Counted from the first letter of the stretch, positions 38,822-48,545 are shown. The stretch: DNA of 64,000 bases from Bacillus sp. REN10 (GCF_016820555.1 NZ_JADHDW010000006.1:1-64000), one strand, 5' to 3'. Notes: a model not told the origin generated them from the letters alone. Translations and numbers: made by a program.

Positions 38822-39531
38822 ATCTATCAATGAAGCGAATTTCAGCACTCATTACGAAAGAATACCAAGATTTAAAGACCAATTCACAAATTTTAATTAT
38901 GGTGGCACTTCCGTTAGTATTTGCTTTTCTGATCAGTCGAACCGCTCACGCCTCTACGCCTGATTCGGCTACTATGCCAATCCTCATTTTGTTAACGATG
39001 GTCACTTGTTACACTCAATCCTTGTTAATTGCTGAGGAGAAAGAAAAGCATACATTGCGTGTACTAATGTTGTCACCGGCAAGTTCAGTAGAGATTTTAA
39101 CTGGTAAAGCATTCTTAACATTTATAATGACGCTCGTTACTTGTGGATTATGTTTCTTTATTTTAGGAACAGAGATTAGGAATGTTTGGTTAACTGCTGG
39201 GGTTATTTTGTTATCATCCGTTCTATTTACCATCTTCGGAACAATTATTGGTTTATTTTCAGAAAATGTGACACAAACCTCCATTTATGGATTGCCATTT
39301 ATGTTTATTATGATGATGGGACCTAATTTAAAAGAAGTGATTAGTAATGAAACCTTATTGAAGATCGTTTCTTATTTGCCATCTGATCATTTAGCAGTTG
39401 GAATGGTTAAGGCAATGGAAGACGGAACATTTGCAGATATAAAAATGAATCTATTCAATATTCTTATTTGGACAATCGTAAGTGGCATTGTTTGCTTCTT
39501 CGTATACAATAAACGCCGATTTGATAAGTAA
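38818..39531 (+). CDS. ABC-2 type exporter permease
   Basis: Protein of 237 residues with six membrane helices of the ABC-2 family: one near residues 25-45, then a cytoplasmic segment (IAEEKEKHTLRVLMLSPAS, the typical E-K-E.GT...L..P coupling motif), and four more hydrophobic stretches. It pairs with the ATPase encoded just upstream. The substrate is unknown; systems of this type export antibiotics, bacteriocins or lipids. Confidence 0.85.
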   Translation: MNLSMKRISALITKEYQDLKTNSQILIMVALPLVFAFLISRTAHASTPDSATMPILILLTMVTCYTQSLLIAEEKEKHTLRVLMLSPASSVEILTGKAFLTFIMTLVTCGLCFFILGTEIRNVWLTAGVILLSSVLFTIFGTIIGLFSENVTQTSIYGLPFMFIMMMGPNLKEVISNETLLKIVSYLPSDHLAVGMVKAMEDGTFADIKMNLFNILIWTIVSGIVCFFVYNKRRFDK

Positions 39532-39662
39532 GGGAAAAGGGGGGAAGCTCAGAGGTGATTGGGCTGCCCTCTTTGGTCATTGACGAAGAAAAGAGATCTT
39601 GTTATAGTAATAAGTAAATTTTCAGAATAATTTTTTGGGAATTGAGAGGAGACGAGACAGAG

Positions 39663-40826
39663 ATGAGTAAAGTACAGTTAGAAGAGGGATATTTCGGACA
39701 GTTTGGTGGTAGCTTTGTGCCGCCTGAGATGAAAGAGGCATTAAATCATATTGCTGAGCAATTTTACAAGTATAAGGATGATCCAGAGTTTATCGAGGAA
39801 TTTCAATATTATTTAAAAGAATACGTTGGCCGTGAGAATCCGCTGACGTATGCCAGTCAATTAACAAAGCAGCTAGGCGGAGCAAAAATCTATTTAAAGC
39901 GGGAAGATTTAAACCACACGGGATCACATAAGATCAATAATGTGATGGGTCAAATTTTGCTGGCGAAAAAAATGGGAGCAAAGCGAGTCATTGCTGAGAC
40001 AGGTGCTGGTCAGCACGGTGTGGCAACAGCCACTGTTTGTGCGATGTTTGACATTGATTGCGTCATTTATATGGGCGCAGAGGATATTCGCCGCCAAGCA
40101 TTAAATGTGTTCCGGATGGAGTTATTAGGGGCGAAAGTCGTTTCTGTTGAAAAGGGGCAAGGGCGTTTAAAGGATGCAGTCGATGAAGCGCTAAATGACC
40201 TTGTCGTTAATTATAAAGACACGTTCTATCTGTTGGGCTCCGCTGTTGGTCCCCATCCGTATCCAACGATGGTGAAGCATTTCCATTCGGTGATCAGCGA
40301 GGAATCGAAGCGACAAATTCTTGAAAAAGAAGGCCGTTTGCCAGATGCGGTCATTGCTTGTGTTGGTGGTGGAAGCAATGCGATCGGAGCATTCGCTCAT
40401 TATTTACAAGAGCCATCTGTTCGCCTGATTGGAGTGGAACCAGATCAAGCAGCGGCTTTAACGAAAGGAAAGCCAGCTGTCTTGCAAGGTTTTAAATGTC
40501 TTGTATTAATGGATGAAGAAGGCAATCCGCAGCCGACCTATTCAATTGCGGCTGGGCTTGATTATCCAGGAGTTGGCCCAGAGCATAGTGAGTTAAAAGA
40601 ATCAGGCCGCGCTGAATATTATGCGGTAACCAATCAGGAGGTACTGGATGCCTTCCAAACACTATCACGTACAGAAGGCATTATTCCAGCTCTTGAAAGT
40701 TCTCATGCCGTTGCTCATGCGATCAAAATTGCCCCAGACATGAAGCCAGATCAAATTATTATCGTTAATATTTCTGGCCGCGGCGATAAAGACGTTCAAC
40801 AAGTATTTGAAATGATGAAAAAATAA
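39663..40826 (+). CDS. trpB: Tryptophan synthase beta chain, stand-alone gene
   Basis: Protein of 387 residues. TrpB features: [14 protein letters not shown] start, PLD-binding lysine in [28 protein letters not shown], phosphate loop VGGGSNAIG, and [10 protein letters not shown]. It condenses indole with serine. No trpA or other trp gene is nearby, so this is an orphan copy; a full trp operon may lie elsewhere. The start at 39663 has GAGAGGAGA about ten bases upstream; a TTG at 39642 is in the site itself. It has its own terminator. Confidence 0.93.
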   Translation: MSKVQLEEGYFGQFGGSFVPPEMKEALNHIAEQFYKYKDDPEFIEEFQYYLKEYVGRENPLTYASQLTKQLGGAKIYLKREDLNHTGSHKINNVMGQILLAKKMGAKRVIAETGAGQHGVATATVCAMFDIDCVIYMGAEDIRRQALNVFRMELLGAKVVSVEKGQGRLKDAVDEALNDLVVNYKDTFYLLGSAVGPHPYPTMVKHFHSVISEESKRQILEKEGRLPDAVIACVGGGSNAIGAFAHYLQEPSVRLIGVEPDQAAALTKGKPAVLQGFKCLVLMDEEGNPQPTYSIAAGLDYPGVGPEHSELKESGRAEYYAVTNQEVLDAFQTLSRTEGIIPALESSHAVAHAIKIAPDMKPDQIIIVNISGRGDKDVQQVFEMMKK

Positions 40827-40830
40827 TAGG

Positions 40831-40872
40831 AAGCCGAGATTCAACATGATTGATTGAATCTCGGCTTTTTTT
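40831..40872. terminator. Terminator between trpB and the facing UbiB-like gene
   Basis: Perfect 14-base stem AAGCCGAGATTCAA / TTGAATCTCGGCTT with a nine-base loop and seven T. Confidence 0.93.
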
Positions 40873-40875
40873 GCA

Positions 40876-42531
40876 TTAATTTTTCTGTTGTAATCGCAAA
40901 ATAAATTTACGGTAAGCCCGTAGACTTACAGCATAATAAATCAAACTCAATGCGGAGAGGGCACAGCTGCCATACATCCATAAAGATTTTCCGATGTCGA
41001 GGGACGTAGCAGTTAAAACAATGCTTAACGACAGGAACAGTAAAGCATCTCTTTTTTTCGATAGTAAGTAATTTTGTTCAAATCCAAGCTCATCCTTCTT
41101 TTGTTGCCATTCCCGGTATTGTCTTGGCTCATCTAGCATTTGCTGGAGCTTTCGCGGAATGGAAAGCAGTGGCCGCAGTGACTGATTCAATACGTTTAAG
41201 GCAATTCGGTTCGATGAAGGACTTTTCTCGGTATTGGCTTGTAGCCAGTTTAACACCAATGGCTTACTGACTTGGAGCAAATCAATTTTCGGATCTAAAA
41301 TGTATAAAATACCGACGAAGGTTGAAAGTGCTCGTCCGAAAAAAGCGAACTCGCTCGGAAGCTGAATGGGCTGCTTTTTTACGATGCTTTGAAGATCTTC
41401 TAGTAAATGTTGAACGATAAAGTCATCCATTAACGTTAAATCCTGCTGTGTATACGTTTCGATCAGCATGATAAGCACTTTCTTCAATTGATTTTTATCA
41501 GCGGAAGGAAGCAGGAAACGCAACCGCTCAAGTGCTAGCAACACTTGATCATAATCTTCCGTAATAATGCCTTCAATGAGTTGACGAATATCATCGGCAT
41601 CGCTTTTGTTAATTTCACCGACCATTCCGAAATCGATCAGGATAATCGTGCCGTCTTGTTTAATTAGCAAGTTCCCTGGATGGGGATCTGCGTGAAATTT
41701 TCCTTCCTGAAGGAGTTGTTCAAGAAAGACATCCACTAGTCGTTTCGCTAGCTGTTGGCGATGGATACCGCTCTGTTCAAGAAAGGAGAGATCGGTTATA
41801 CGAGCTCCTTCTACCCACTCCATCACGAGTACTTTTTTAGTTGAATACTCTTCATAGTAAAAAGGCACATCCACATTTGAAAATGATTCATAGCGCTTCT
41901 TAAAATAAAGTCCATTTTGTAGCTCTTTTCGAAAGTCTAATTCTTGTCCGATAATCATCTTCATTTCGCGATAAAGCGAAGGCAAATCCATCTGCTTGCC
42001 GAGTGAGGTGAAGTGGTCTGCCAGCCACATCACAATTTTAATCGCTTTAAAGTCAGTAAAGATAATACGGTCAATACCTGGACGCTGCACTTTAATTGCA
42101 ACTTGCGCACCATTTGGAAGCTGCGCCTGATACACTTGTCCGATGGAAGCTGAGGCGACCGGCTCGTGATCTAGCTCAATCACGACTTCATCATAAGGGG
42201 CATTCCACTCTTTTTCGATCACTTCTTTTGCTTCAGACCATGGGACACTTGGCACGCGATCCATCAGATCCTCTAGTTCATTTAGAAAGGCAGGTGGCAT
42301 AATGTCGGCCCTCGTGCTTAAAAACTGCCCAAGCTTAATGAGAAGTCCTTCTAAACGTAACGCTGTACGCTTATACTCAGCTGCTTGCCGCTTTAATAAA
42401 TTTTCCCACTTGTCATTGATGTCACTGGTCCAATGGTGACGATGCCTTTTTTGAAATAACGTCACTTGTATGAAAAATTTTACAGACATGTGGACGATAA
42501 TGATGATTCGATAGAGAGAAAGGTTTTTCAC
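40876..42531 (-). CDS. ABC1/UbiB family kinase-like protein
   Basis: Protein of 551 residues. The family-specific KxGQ motif is visible as IKLGQFLSTRADIMP, followed by the alanine-rich loop ASASIGQVYQAQL, the VAIKVQRPG lysine, HADPHPGNLLI and IDFGMVGEI (metal-binding DFG). Two to three membrane segments close the protein (residues about 490-540). UbiB/Coq8 proteins support quinone biosynthesis or lipid handling through atypical ATPase activity. The GTG start at 42531 with AAAGGAC is preferred to 42618, which lacks a site. Confidence 0.88.
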   Translation of the reverse strand: MKNLSLYRIIIIVHMSVKFFIQVTLFQKRHRHHWTSDINDKWENLLKRQAAEYKRTALRLEGLLIKLGQFLSTRADIMPPAFLNELEDLMDRVPSVPWSEAKEVIEKEWNAPYDEVVIELDHEPVASASIGQVYQAQLPNGAQVAIKVQRPGIDRIIFTDFKAIKIVMWLADHFTSLGKQMDLPSLYREMKMIIGQELDFRKELQNGLYFKKRYESFSNVDVPFYYEEYSTKKVLVMEWVEGARITDLSFLEQSGIHRQQLAKRLVDVFLEQLLQEGKFHADPHPGNLLIKQDGTIILIDFGMVGEINKSDADDIRQLIEGIITEDYDQVLLALERLRFLLPSADKNQLKKVLIMLIETYTQQDLTLMDDFIVQHLLEDLQSIVKKQPIQLPSEFAFFGRALSTFVGILYILDPKIDLLQVSKPLVLNWLQANTEKSPSSNRIALNVLNQSLRPLLSIPRKLQQMLDEPRQYREWQQKKDELGFEQNYLLSKKRDALLFLSLSIVLTATSLDIGKSLWMYGSCALSALSLIYYAVSLRAYRKFILRLQQKN

Positions 42532-42770
42532 ATGATTCGTCCTTTCTAGCAATAATTGTCGTTTCTTTTTATTGTAGAACATCCGCTTCCGTTCTGTACA
42601 ATTTAACGATGTTTTCACTTTATTATCTGTTTATGGTATCTTATTTTAGTATCAGGTAATAATTCTCATTGACAAGTGGGTAAATCTGGTGGTAGCATAA
42701 AGTTTATTATTTTGATTTTTCGGATAATATGGAGGAAGTGTGAAAAAAATTCTGAAATGAGGGACGTTTA

Positions 42771-43859
42771 GTGAAAGAGCTTCAATCATTTGGTTGGTAC
42801 GCTGCTCGAGTGGCGCCGCATCTCCCTAAACAAGCGTTTAAACCTGCGCCCGAAAGACTTTGGGCTGGTTTCATTCATTTATTAGTCGTCATTGCAGGAA
42901 TAATGACGATTAGCTTGACTGACTCTGTGTGGCTTTATGTACCGATTGCTGTGATCTTAGGCTCCTCTTTTGCTTCGATGGGGCTGCTTGGTCATGAAAT
43001 TTTGCATGGAACCGTAGTTAGAAAAGCATGGCTACGTGATTTAACGGGAGGAATTGCTTTTTTTCCGTTAAGTACAGGGCCGCGTCTATGGAGAAAATGG
43101 CATAACATGACGCATCATATTCACACGCAAGATGAAGAGAAGGACCCGGATGCATGGCCGACAATTGAACAGTTTGCCAAAAGTCCATTATTAAAGGGCA
43201 TATACAAGCTTCCGACTTCACTTCGTGGATTTTTAGGTATGGCGTTTTTAGCGATTACGTTTACGTTTCATTCGCTTCGGATGTTCAAGCGGTTTATTTT
43301 GGAATTTAAGCCGCAGAAGCGCGTATCCGTTTGGCTACAGCTACTGCTTCCATGGGCGACATGGATTGGACTGCTATTTCTGATCGGTCCGTTAAAATGG
43401 CTGTTTGCGTTTGTCATTCCATTATTAATCGGTAACTTTATTGTCATGGCTTACATTGCAACGAACCATCGTTTAAACCCGATGACATCGGTGAACGATC
43501 CATTGGCTAACAGCTTAACAGTCACCGTTCCAAAATGGGTGGATATGCTCCACTTCAATTTTTCGTACCATACGGAGCATCATTTATTCCCTGGAATGAG
43601 TTCTAAATATTATCCGCTCGTGAAAGCGGAATTGAAAAAACGCTGGCCAGAGCGCTATCATGAAATGCCGTTGACGAAGGCACTAGCGGCTCTTTATAAG
43701 ACACCGCGCATATATAGTAATCAAACCGAGCTAGTCGATCCATTTCCAGGTACGAAGTTTGGTACACTCGGACATGGACTTGACCCGGCCAATATTCAAC
43801 AAAAAGCAAAAACCAAACAGACAAAAGAACAACAGTCGAGCGACTCAGCTAGTCGTTAA
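42771..43859 (+). CDS. Membrane fatty acid desaturase
   Basis: Protein of 362 residues with a GTG start after GAGGGACG. Four to five membrane segments and the three histidine boxes of di-iron acyl-lipid desaturases: GHEILHG (about 73), HNMTHHIH (about 110) and HTEHHLFPG (about 265). It inserts a double bond into membrane acyl chains with O2. It belongs to a different subgroup from B. subtilis Des (FHDCCH, HHVHH), so the regiospecificity is open. No DesK/DesR pair adjoins it. Confidence 0.88.
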   Translation: MKELQSFGWYAARVAPHLPKQAFKPAPERLWAGFIHLLVVIAGIMTISLTDSVWLYVPIAVILGSSFASMGLLGHEILHGTVVRKAWLRDLTGGIAFFPLSTGPRLWRKWHNMTHHIHTQDEEKDPDAWPTIEQFAKSPLLKGIYKLPTSLRGFLGMAFLAITFTFHSLRMFKRFILEFKPQKRVSVWLQLLLPWATWIGLLFLIGPLKWLFAFVIPLLIGNFIVMAYIATNHRLNPMTSVNDPLANSLTVTVPKWVDMLHFNFSYHTEHHLFPGMSSKYYPLVKAELKKRWPERYHEMPLTKALAALYKTPRIYSNQTELVDPFPGTKFGTLGHGLDPANIQQKAKTKQTKEQQSSDSASR

Positions 43860-43863
43860 ACAA

Positions 43864-43905
43864 AAAGAAGAGGGCTGCTTATCAATAGCAGCCCTCTTCT
43901 TTGAC
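43864..43905 (+). terminator. Terminator after the desaturase gene
   Basis: Perfect 16-base stem AAAGAAGAGGGCTGCT / AGCAGCCCTCTTCTTT with a seven-base loop; the T tail is short. Confidence 0.85.
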
Positions 43906-44042
43906 AGTAGGGAGTGTGTATAAAAATTTTATTTATATTAACGCCTGGAAGCTTAGACATAAAAGCGCGTTTTTGAGATTGGGAAGTCTGGGGTCAGTCT
44001 TCATAATATGTCTAAGCCACCTAGCAGACGTTACAAAAGTAA

Positions 44043-45563
44043 TTATTTGGCTGTAACAAATTCCTCTTGCAGCATAGTGCCTTTTTCAGCGAAATTTGTA
44101 TGCCAAGAAAAGGCTTTTTCCAACACATGCGGTGTTTGTCCGCCGCGTTTCAGTGCTTCATCAAAGTAAGCGGCTAGTTGCTTTTTGTACATTGGATGCA
44201 CACAGTTATTAATGATGACACGAGCGCGTTCCACTGGTGCAAGACCGCGTAAATCCGCATAACCTTGTTCTGTGACAATCACATCCACATCATGCTCCGT
44301 ATGGTCGACATGAGAGACAAAAGGCACGATGCTTGAAATCTTGCCATCTTTCGCTACAGATTTCGTCACGAAGATTGCCAAACGGCAGTTGCGAGCGAAA
44401 TCGCCAGAGCCGCCAATTCCATTCATCATTTTCGTGCCGCTAACGTGAGTGGAGTTGATGTTTCCATAAATATCTGCCTCTAGAGCGGTATTGATGGAAA
44501 TCAGGCCAAGACGGCGAATGATTTCAGGATGGTTGGAAATCTCTTGTGGACGCAAGATCAGCTGCTTACTATATTTATCCAGGTTAGAAAAGACTTGCTG
44601 CATTTTGTCTTTCGATAAGGTAATCGAGCATCCGGAAGCAAAGCGAACTTTTCCGCTGTCTAATAAATCAAATACAGCATCTTGTAGCACTTCTGAATAT
44701 ACTTCAAGGTCCTCAAATTCCGAATCCAATAATCCATGAAGAACCGCATTGGCCACTGTACCAATTCCTGATTGCAACGGAGCCAACTTATTGGTTAAAC
44801 GGCCAGCTTTAATTTCTTCACGAAGGAAGGTGATTAAATGGTTAGCCATTGTGGCTGTGTCTTCATCTGGTGGAGTAATCGTTGACGGTGAATCTAGATC
44901 ATCGGTCAGTACGATTCCTTTAATTTTATTAATGTCCACTTGAATACCAGTTGTACCAATTCGGTCATCGACAGAAGTTAGGGGAATTGGTAAACGGTTA
45001 CCTTGTTCGCCTACTTCATAGATGTCATGTAAGCCTTCAAGAGCTGATGGTTGAGCCACGTTTAACTCAATAATGATATTTTCCGCTTTCTCTAAGAAAA
45101 TGGAAGAGTTTCCGACAGATGTAGTTGGGATAATGGCTCCCTCTTCTGTAATTGCAACTGCTTCGACAATGGCAAAATCAATAGGATTCAGTACATCTGC
45201 TCGTACCATCTCAGCTACTTGAGATAAATGTTGATCAATGAAGTACATTTCTCCCTGATTGATTTTCTTACGCATTGCGGGTTCTGCTTGGAACGGTAAG
45301 CGTTTATTGACGATCCCTGCTTCTGCCATTAATTTATCAATATCAAACCCGAGTGAAGCTCCGGTATATACGTCTACTTTAAATGGTTCATCTTTCGCAC
45401 GATCAACTAACGCCATTGGGACAGCTTTGGCATCCCCGGCACGAGTGAAACCGCTTAATCCAAGAGTCATTCCGTCCTTAATCCAAGAGGCAGCCTCATC
45501 GGCAGATACAATTAACGATTGTAATTGTTTATTGCGCAAACGATCTGTGATTCGAGAATTCAC
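44043..45563 (-). CDS. Acetyl-CoA hydrolase / succinyl-CoA:acetate CoA-transferase family
   Basis: Protein of 506 residues of the AarC/ScpC class of family I CoA-transferases. Visible are GLSGFTRAGDAKAVP, the catalytic glutamate region VIVTEQGYADLRGLAP, GIGTVANAVLHGLL, and the oxyanion and CoA-binding stretch MNGIGGSGDFARNC. It moves CoA between succinyl-CoA and acetate (or propionate), or hydrolyses acetyl-CoA. The GTG start at 45563 has GAGGGGGG upstream. The LytTR regulator encoded 124 bases upstream on the same strand is the probable regulator. Confidence 0.88.
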   Translation of the reverse strand: MNSRITDRLRNKQLQSLIVSADEAASWIKDGMTLGLSGFTRAGDAKAVPMALVDRAKDEPFKVDVYTGASLGFDIDKLMAEAGIVNKRLPFQAEPAMRKKINQGEMYFIDQHLSQVAEMVRADVLNPIDFAIVEAVAITEEGAIIPTTSVGNSSIFLEKAENIIIELNVAQPSALEGLHDIYEVGEQGNRLPIPLTSVDDRIGTTGIQVDINKIKGIVLTDDLDSPSTITPPDEDTATMANHLITFLREEIKAGRLTNKLAPLQSGIGTVANAVLHGLLDSEFEDLEVYSEVLQDAVFDLLDSGKVRFASGCSITLSKDKMQQVFSNLDKYSKQLILRPQEISNHPEIIRRLGLISINTALEADIYGNINSTHVSGTKMMNGIGGSGDFARNCRLAIFVTKSVAKDGKISSIVPFVSHVDHTEHDVDVIVTEQGYADLRGLAPVERARVIINNCVHPMYKKQLAAYFDEALKRGGQTPHVLEKAFSWHTNFAEKGTMLQEEFVTAK

Positions 45564-45686
45564 AAAAAATCCCCCCTCGTTACTTTTTAAATATTCTATC
45601 AACTTTTTCGTGCTTGCTCATTAGCTTTCGCATGAAAAGCCTTTAATTTGCGCCGAAACAGAATATATCATACATGAAGCAGAAAG

Positions 45687-46337
45687 TTAATAGTTAAGCG
45701 CTTTGCGGAATAAACTGGAATATGTTTGGCTAACTGGGATCTTCATTTTGTTCTTCATTATGAGCAGGAAAGTGGAATGAGAGTCCGGTTGAATTTCCTG
45801 AATAAAGTTGACATTGACAATATAAGAACGATGGACGCGAATAAAATGATCAACAGGCAATAAAAACTCAAGCTCCGTTAAATTCATTTTATGATAGCCT
45901 TCTCGATGCACAGCTTGCACCTTTGTTTTGCGGCTTTCCGCTTCCAAATAAATAACGTCCTTATAGGGAATAGGATACCAACGATCCTCTGCTTTTATCG
46001 TAAAAAAATTAGTGGAAATCGGAGACGGCTTGGCAGGAAAAATAGTTGTCACCGCACCGATCACTTCATCATTGTTAAATAGCGGCACAGCCATCGCGTA
46101 ATAAGGTGTGCCATAAACCTCACTGTCGATATATTCAGAAACGGTATGTTTTTCTGAAATGGCCTTTCCTGTCACGCCACCTTTTTTAAAAGGTTCACCA
46201 GGACGAATCTGTAAATCCACAAGCTTGCTCGCTTGGTAATAAATAAATTTTTCTGAGTCTGATACAGCTACCGATGTATTGTATGGAAGAAATGTCCGCA
46301 TTACATCCATAATAGAAGTCACTGTAAGGTTATCCAT
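45687..46337 (-). CDS. LytTR-family regulator with N-terminal GAF/PAS-like sensor domain
   Basis: Protein of 216 residues. Residues about 8-105 resemble a GAF/PAS-type sensor (GGVTGKAISEKHTVSEYI, YYAMAVPLFNNDEVIGAVTTIF), and 112-216 are a LytTR DNA-binding domain (KDVIYLEAESRKTKVQAVHREG, FIRVHRSYIVNVNFIQEI). There is no receiver domain, so the sensor binds its signal directly. Start at ATG 46337 with AAGAGGTGG. It lies directly upstream of the CoA-transferase gene, same strand, so acetate, acyl-CoA or carbon status is a reasonable guess for the signal. Confidence 0.82.
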   Translation of the reverse strand: MDNLTVTSIMDVMRTFLPYNTSVAVSDSEKFIYYQASKLVDLQIRPGEPFKKGGVTGKAISEKHTVSEYIDSEVYGTPYYAMAVPLFNNDEVIGAVTTIFPAKPSPISTNFFTIKAEDRWYPIPYKDVIYLEAESRKTKVQAVHREGYHKMNLTELEFLLPVDHFIRVHRSYIVNVNFIQEIQPDSHSTFLLIMKNKMKIPVSQTYSSLFRKALNY

Positions 46338-46415
46338 AATCTCCACCTCTTCTTGCTTATCGTATATACTTATCTTAACAAGATCATATGAAAGAAGGAA
46401 GAAAGGAAGAGATCG

Positions 46416-46892
46416 ATGAGTAAAGCAAAAACAAATGCCATGCGAATGCTTGATGCCGCTAAGCTAACGTATGAAACATTGGTATATGAAAACAAAGATG
46501 GAAAAATCGATGGTATTTCTGTTGCTAATAAGATAGATAGAAACCCGGAAATAGTTTACAAAACATTGGTCACGAGTGGAGCAAAAGACTTATATATATT
46601 TGTAATTCCAGTGGTGGAAGAATTAGATTTGAAAAAAGCAGCGAAAGCAGCAGGCGAGAAAAAGCTGGAAATGATACCGGTAAAGGATATTCAAAAGCAT
46701 ACAGGCTACATTCGAGGTGGCTGCTCCCCAATTGGGATGAAAAAGCTGTATCCCACTTTTATTGACAAAAGTGCGGCTTTGTTAGAAACGATCATTGTAA
46801 GTGGAGGGAAAATTGGCATTCAGTTGGAGTTGAAGGTAGCCGATTTGATTGGTTTAACACAAGGCAATGCACAATTTGAAGTGACCAAGTAA
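46416..46892 (+). CDS. ybaK: Cys-tRNA(Pro)/Cys-tRNA(Cys) deacylase
   Basis: Protein of 158 residues of the YbaK/EbsC family: KTNAMRMLDAAKLTYE start, VYKTLVTSG (the lysine used in substrate-assisted deacylation), HTGYIRGGCSPIGMKK and IIVSGGKIGIQLEL. It removes cysteine mis-attached to tRNA(Pro). Ribosome binding site AGGAAGAAAGGAAGAG. Divergent from the LytTR gene, 78 bases apart. Confidence 0.92.
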   Translation: MSKAKTNAMRMLDAAKLTYETLVYENKDGKIDGISVANKIDRNPEIVYKTLVTSGAKDLYIFVIPVVEELDLKKAAKAAGEKKLEMIPVKDIQKHTGYIRGGCSPIGMKKLYPTFIDKSAALLETIIVSGGKIGIQLELKVADLIGLTQGNAQFEVTK

Positions 46893-47035
46893 CAGAAATG
46901 ACATTCTTGAATATTATGTGAACCTTTTATTAATGTTATGTGATTTTTTGATGAAAAGATCATGAACATGGTATTTTTTTGCTCTTCTTCAGATATAATG
47001 TGGACATAACTTAAGAATAGGAAGTGAAAATAATA

Positions 47036-47320
47036 ATGGTTGTTGTCAACTTACTTGATTCAAGGAATTATTTCGATGGTGAAATTAAAGAGGATTTTTT
47101 AGTGATTTATGAAAAGCTTCAGCACTCTTTAGCTGTTTTTAACGAAGGCAGATTTGGAGAGGTAGAAGGCGATACGGAAGAATATTTAAAAGTGTTACAC
47201 AATCCCGGCGAAGATTGCTCACTGTTGAACGTGAAAAGCTACAAAATTGGGCAAGAGTACAAATGTTTAGACGATGCACTTCAAGACATCAAAGAAACTC
47301 ATCGAGAAATTTTCAAGTAA
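47036..47320 (+). CDS. Hypothetical small acidic protein, 94 residues
   Basis: I do not recognise this protein. It is soluble and acidic, with no cysteine cluster or membrane segment; it contains one pair of well-spaced cysteines (EDCSLL and YKCLDD). TATAAT at 46994-46999 is a likely -10. The start at 47036 has AGGAAGTG nine bases upstream, while the in-frame GTG at 47024 lies within that site. It is monocistronic with a terminator. Confidence 0.65.
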   Translation: MVVVNLLDSRNYFDGEIKEDFLVIYEKLQHSLAVFNEGRFGEVEGDTEEYLKVLHNPGEDCSLLNVKSYKIGQEYKCLDDALQDIKETHREIFK

Positions 47321-47356
47321 GTGGTCCAAAACAACGACAATTGTTATTAGTGAATG

Positions 47357-47388
47357 AGAGGCGGCTAAAGCGAAAGCTGCCTCTTTTT
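47357..47388 (+). terminator. Terminator after the 94-residue protein gene
   Basis: AGAGGCGGCT / AGCTGCCTCT (one G-T pair) with an eight-base loop and five T. Confidence 0.85.
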
Positions 47389-47480
47389 GTATGTATGGGT
47401 GCTGAAACATAAATGCGCCCTCGCCGTCATATACATATACAGGGAGGCCCGTTGAAATCGATCAGTAAAGAGGTGTAGAT

Positions 47481-48545
47481 ATGAGCGGTCAAACAATTCG
47501 TTATTTCACAAGGGGGAACACAGCGAAAGGCTTTTACAGCTTACTTGAAACGAATCTTCAAGGGATTGAGCAATTGTTTATTTTAGATGGCGGAACAGAA
47601 GTAGATCGAAAGGTTTGTATGCAGCAATTGGCTGAGCGGTGTCGAGAACAGGGAATGAGCATAGAGCTGATTCATTGCGCCTCGGATCCAGATACGCTTG
47701 AAGGAATTATTATGCCGGATAAACAAGCCGCGGTATACGCATTTGGATTCTCTAATAAGGAAGCTACAGGAGTGAACACGCAATCGATTTCTATTCCAGA
47801 AAGAAAGCCTCTTTCTGATCAAGCCGCGCTGGAAATTGCTGAACTGGAAGAAAAAGCTGATACTGCAACAGCCAAAGCGTATACTTGCTTTCGAAAAGCG
47901 CTCGATGTACATGATGAATGGGAGCATATTTACATTCAAGTGCTTGATCAACGGAAAGCCAATCAGCTGACGGCCAGCATCATTCAGCAGTTGATTCCTC
48001 CAAATGATAAGAAGAAGACTTCAGCTGTCAGCAAACATCGTTTCCTCGGTGCAGCAACGCCAAGAGGAGCGGTTGATTTTATCAATAACTTAACGCACGA
48101 TCTTAACCATCGTTACTTTATTAAAGGGCGACCAGGCTCAGGGAAATCAACAATGATGAAAAAAATTGCCGCTGCAGCCGAAGAACAAGGATATGATATC
48201 GAGGTGTATCATTGCGGATTTGATCCGAACAGTGTCGACATGGTCATTGTAAGGGAGCTCGACTTTGCCATATTTGACAGTACCGCCCCGCATGAATATT
48301 TTCCTAGTAAACCTTCTGACAGTATCATTGACCTTTATGAAGAGATTATTGAAGAGGGAACGGATGAAAAGAATGTTGCAAAAATCAATGATGTCGCTGA
48401 CCAATATAGCACATTGATGAAAACGGCGACTCGTTACTTGGCAGAAAGCAAGCAATACAAAGACCAAATCGAAACGTTATATGAAAAAAGGAAAGATCCA
48501 ACCATCGTTAGCCATGTATGTCACCATATTTTACAAAAAATTTAA
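47481..48545 (+). CDS. Tandem P-loop domain protein (PRK06851-like) with a degenerate first domain
   Basis: Protein of 354 residues built of two similar domains. The second, about 195-354, has an intact P-loop GRPGSGKST (216-224) followed by MMKKIAAAAEEQGYDIEVYHCGFDPNS. The first, about 18-110, has the same downstream pattern (MQQLAERCREQGMSIELIHCASDPD), but its P-loop is replaced by DGGTEVDRK (36-44). Homologs in spore formers are annotated only as hypothetical ATPases. Function unknown; the repeated HC-x-(F/S)-DP motif may bind metal or substrate. A -10-like signal is not clear; the ribosome binding site AGAGGTG is fair. Confidence 0.78.
   Translation: MSGQTIRYFTRGNTAKGFYSLLETNLQGIEQLFILDGGTEVDRKVCMQQLAERCREQGMSIELIHCASDPDTLEGIIMPDKQAAVYAFGFSNKEATGVNTQSISIPERKPLSDQAALEIAELEEKADTATAKAYTCFRKALDVHDEWEHIYIQVLDQRKANQLTASIIQQLIPPNDKKKTSAVSKHRFLGAATPRGAVDFINNLTHDLNHRYFIKGRPGSGKSTMMKKIAAAAEEQGYDIEVYHCGFDPNSVDMVIVRELDFAIFDSTAPHEYFPSKPSDSIIDLYEEIIEEGTDEKNVAKINDVADQYSTLMKTATRYLAESKQYKDQIETLYEKRKDPTIVSHVCHHILQKI

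Noticed and set aside
39532-39662. T-box or trp leader in front of trpB
   Set aside because: The spacer is only 131 bases with no T-box sequence (TGGNACCGCG) and no strong hairpin pair.
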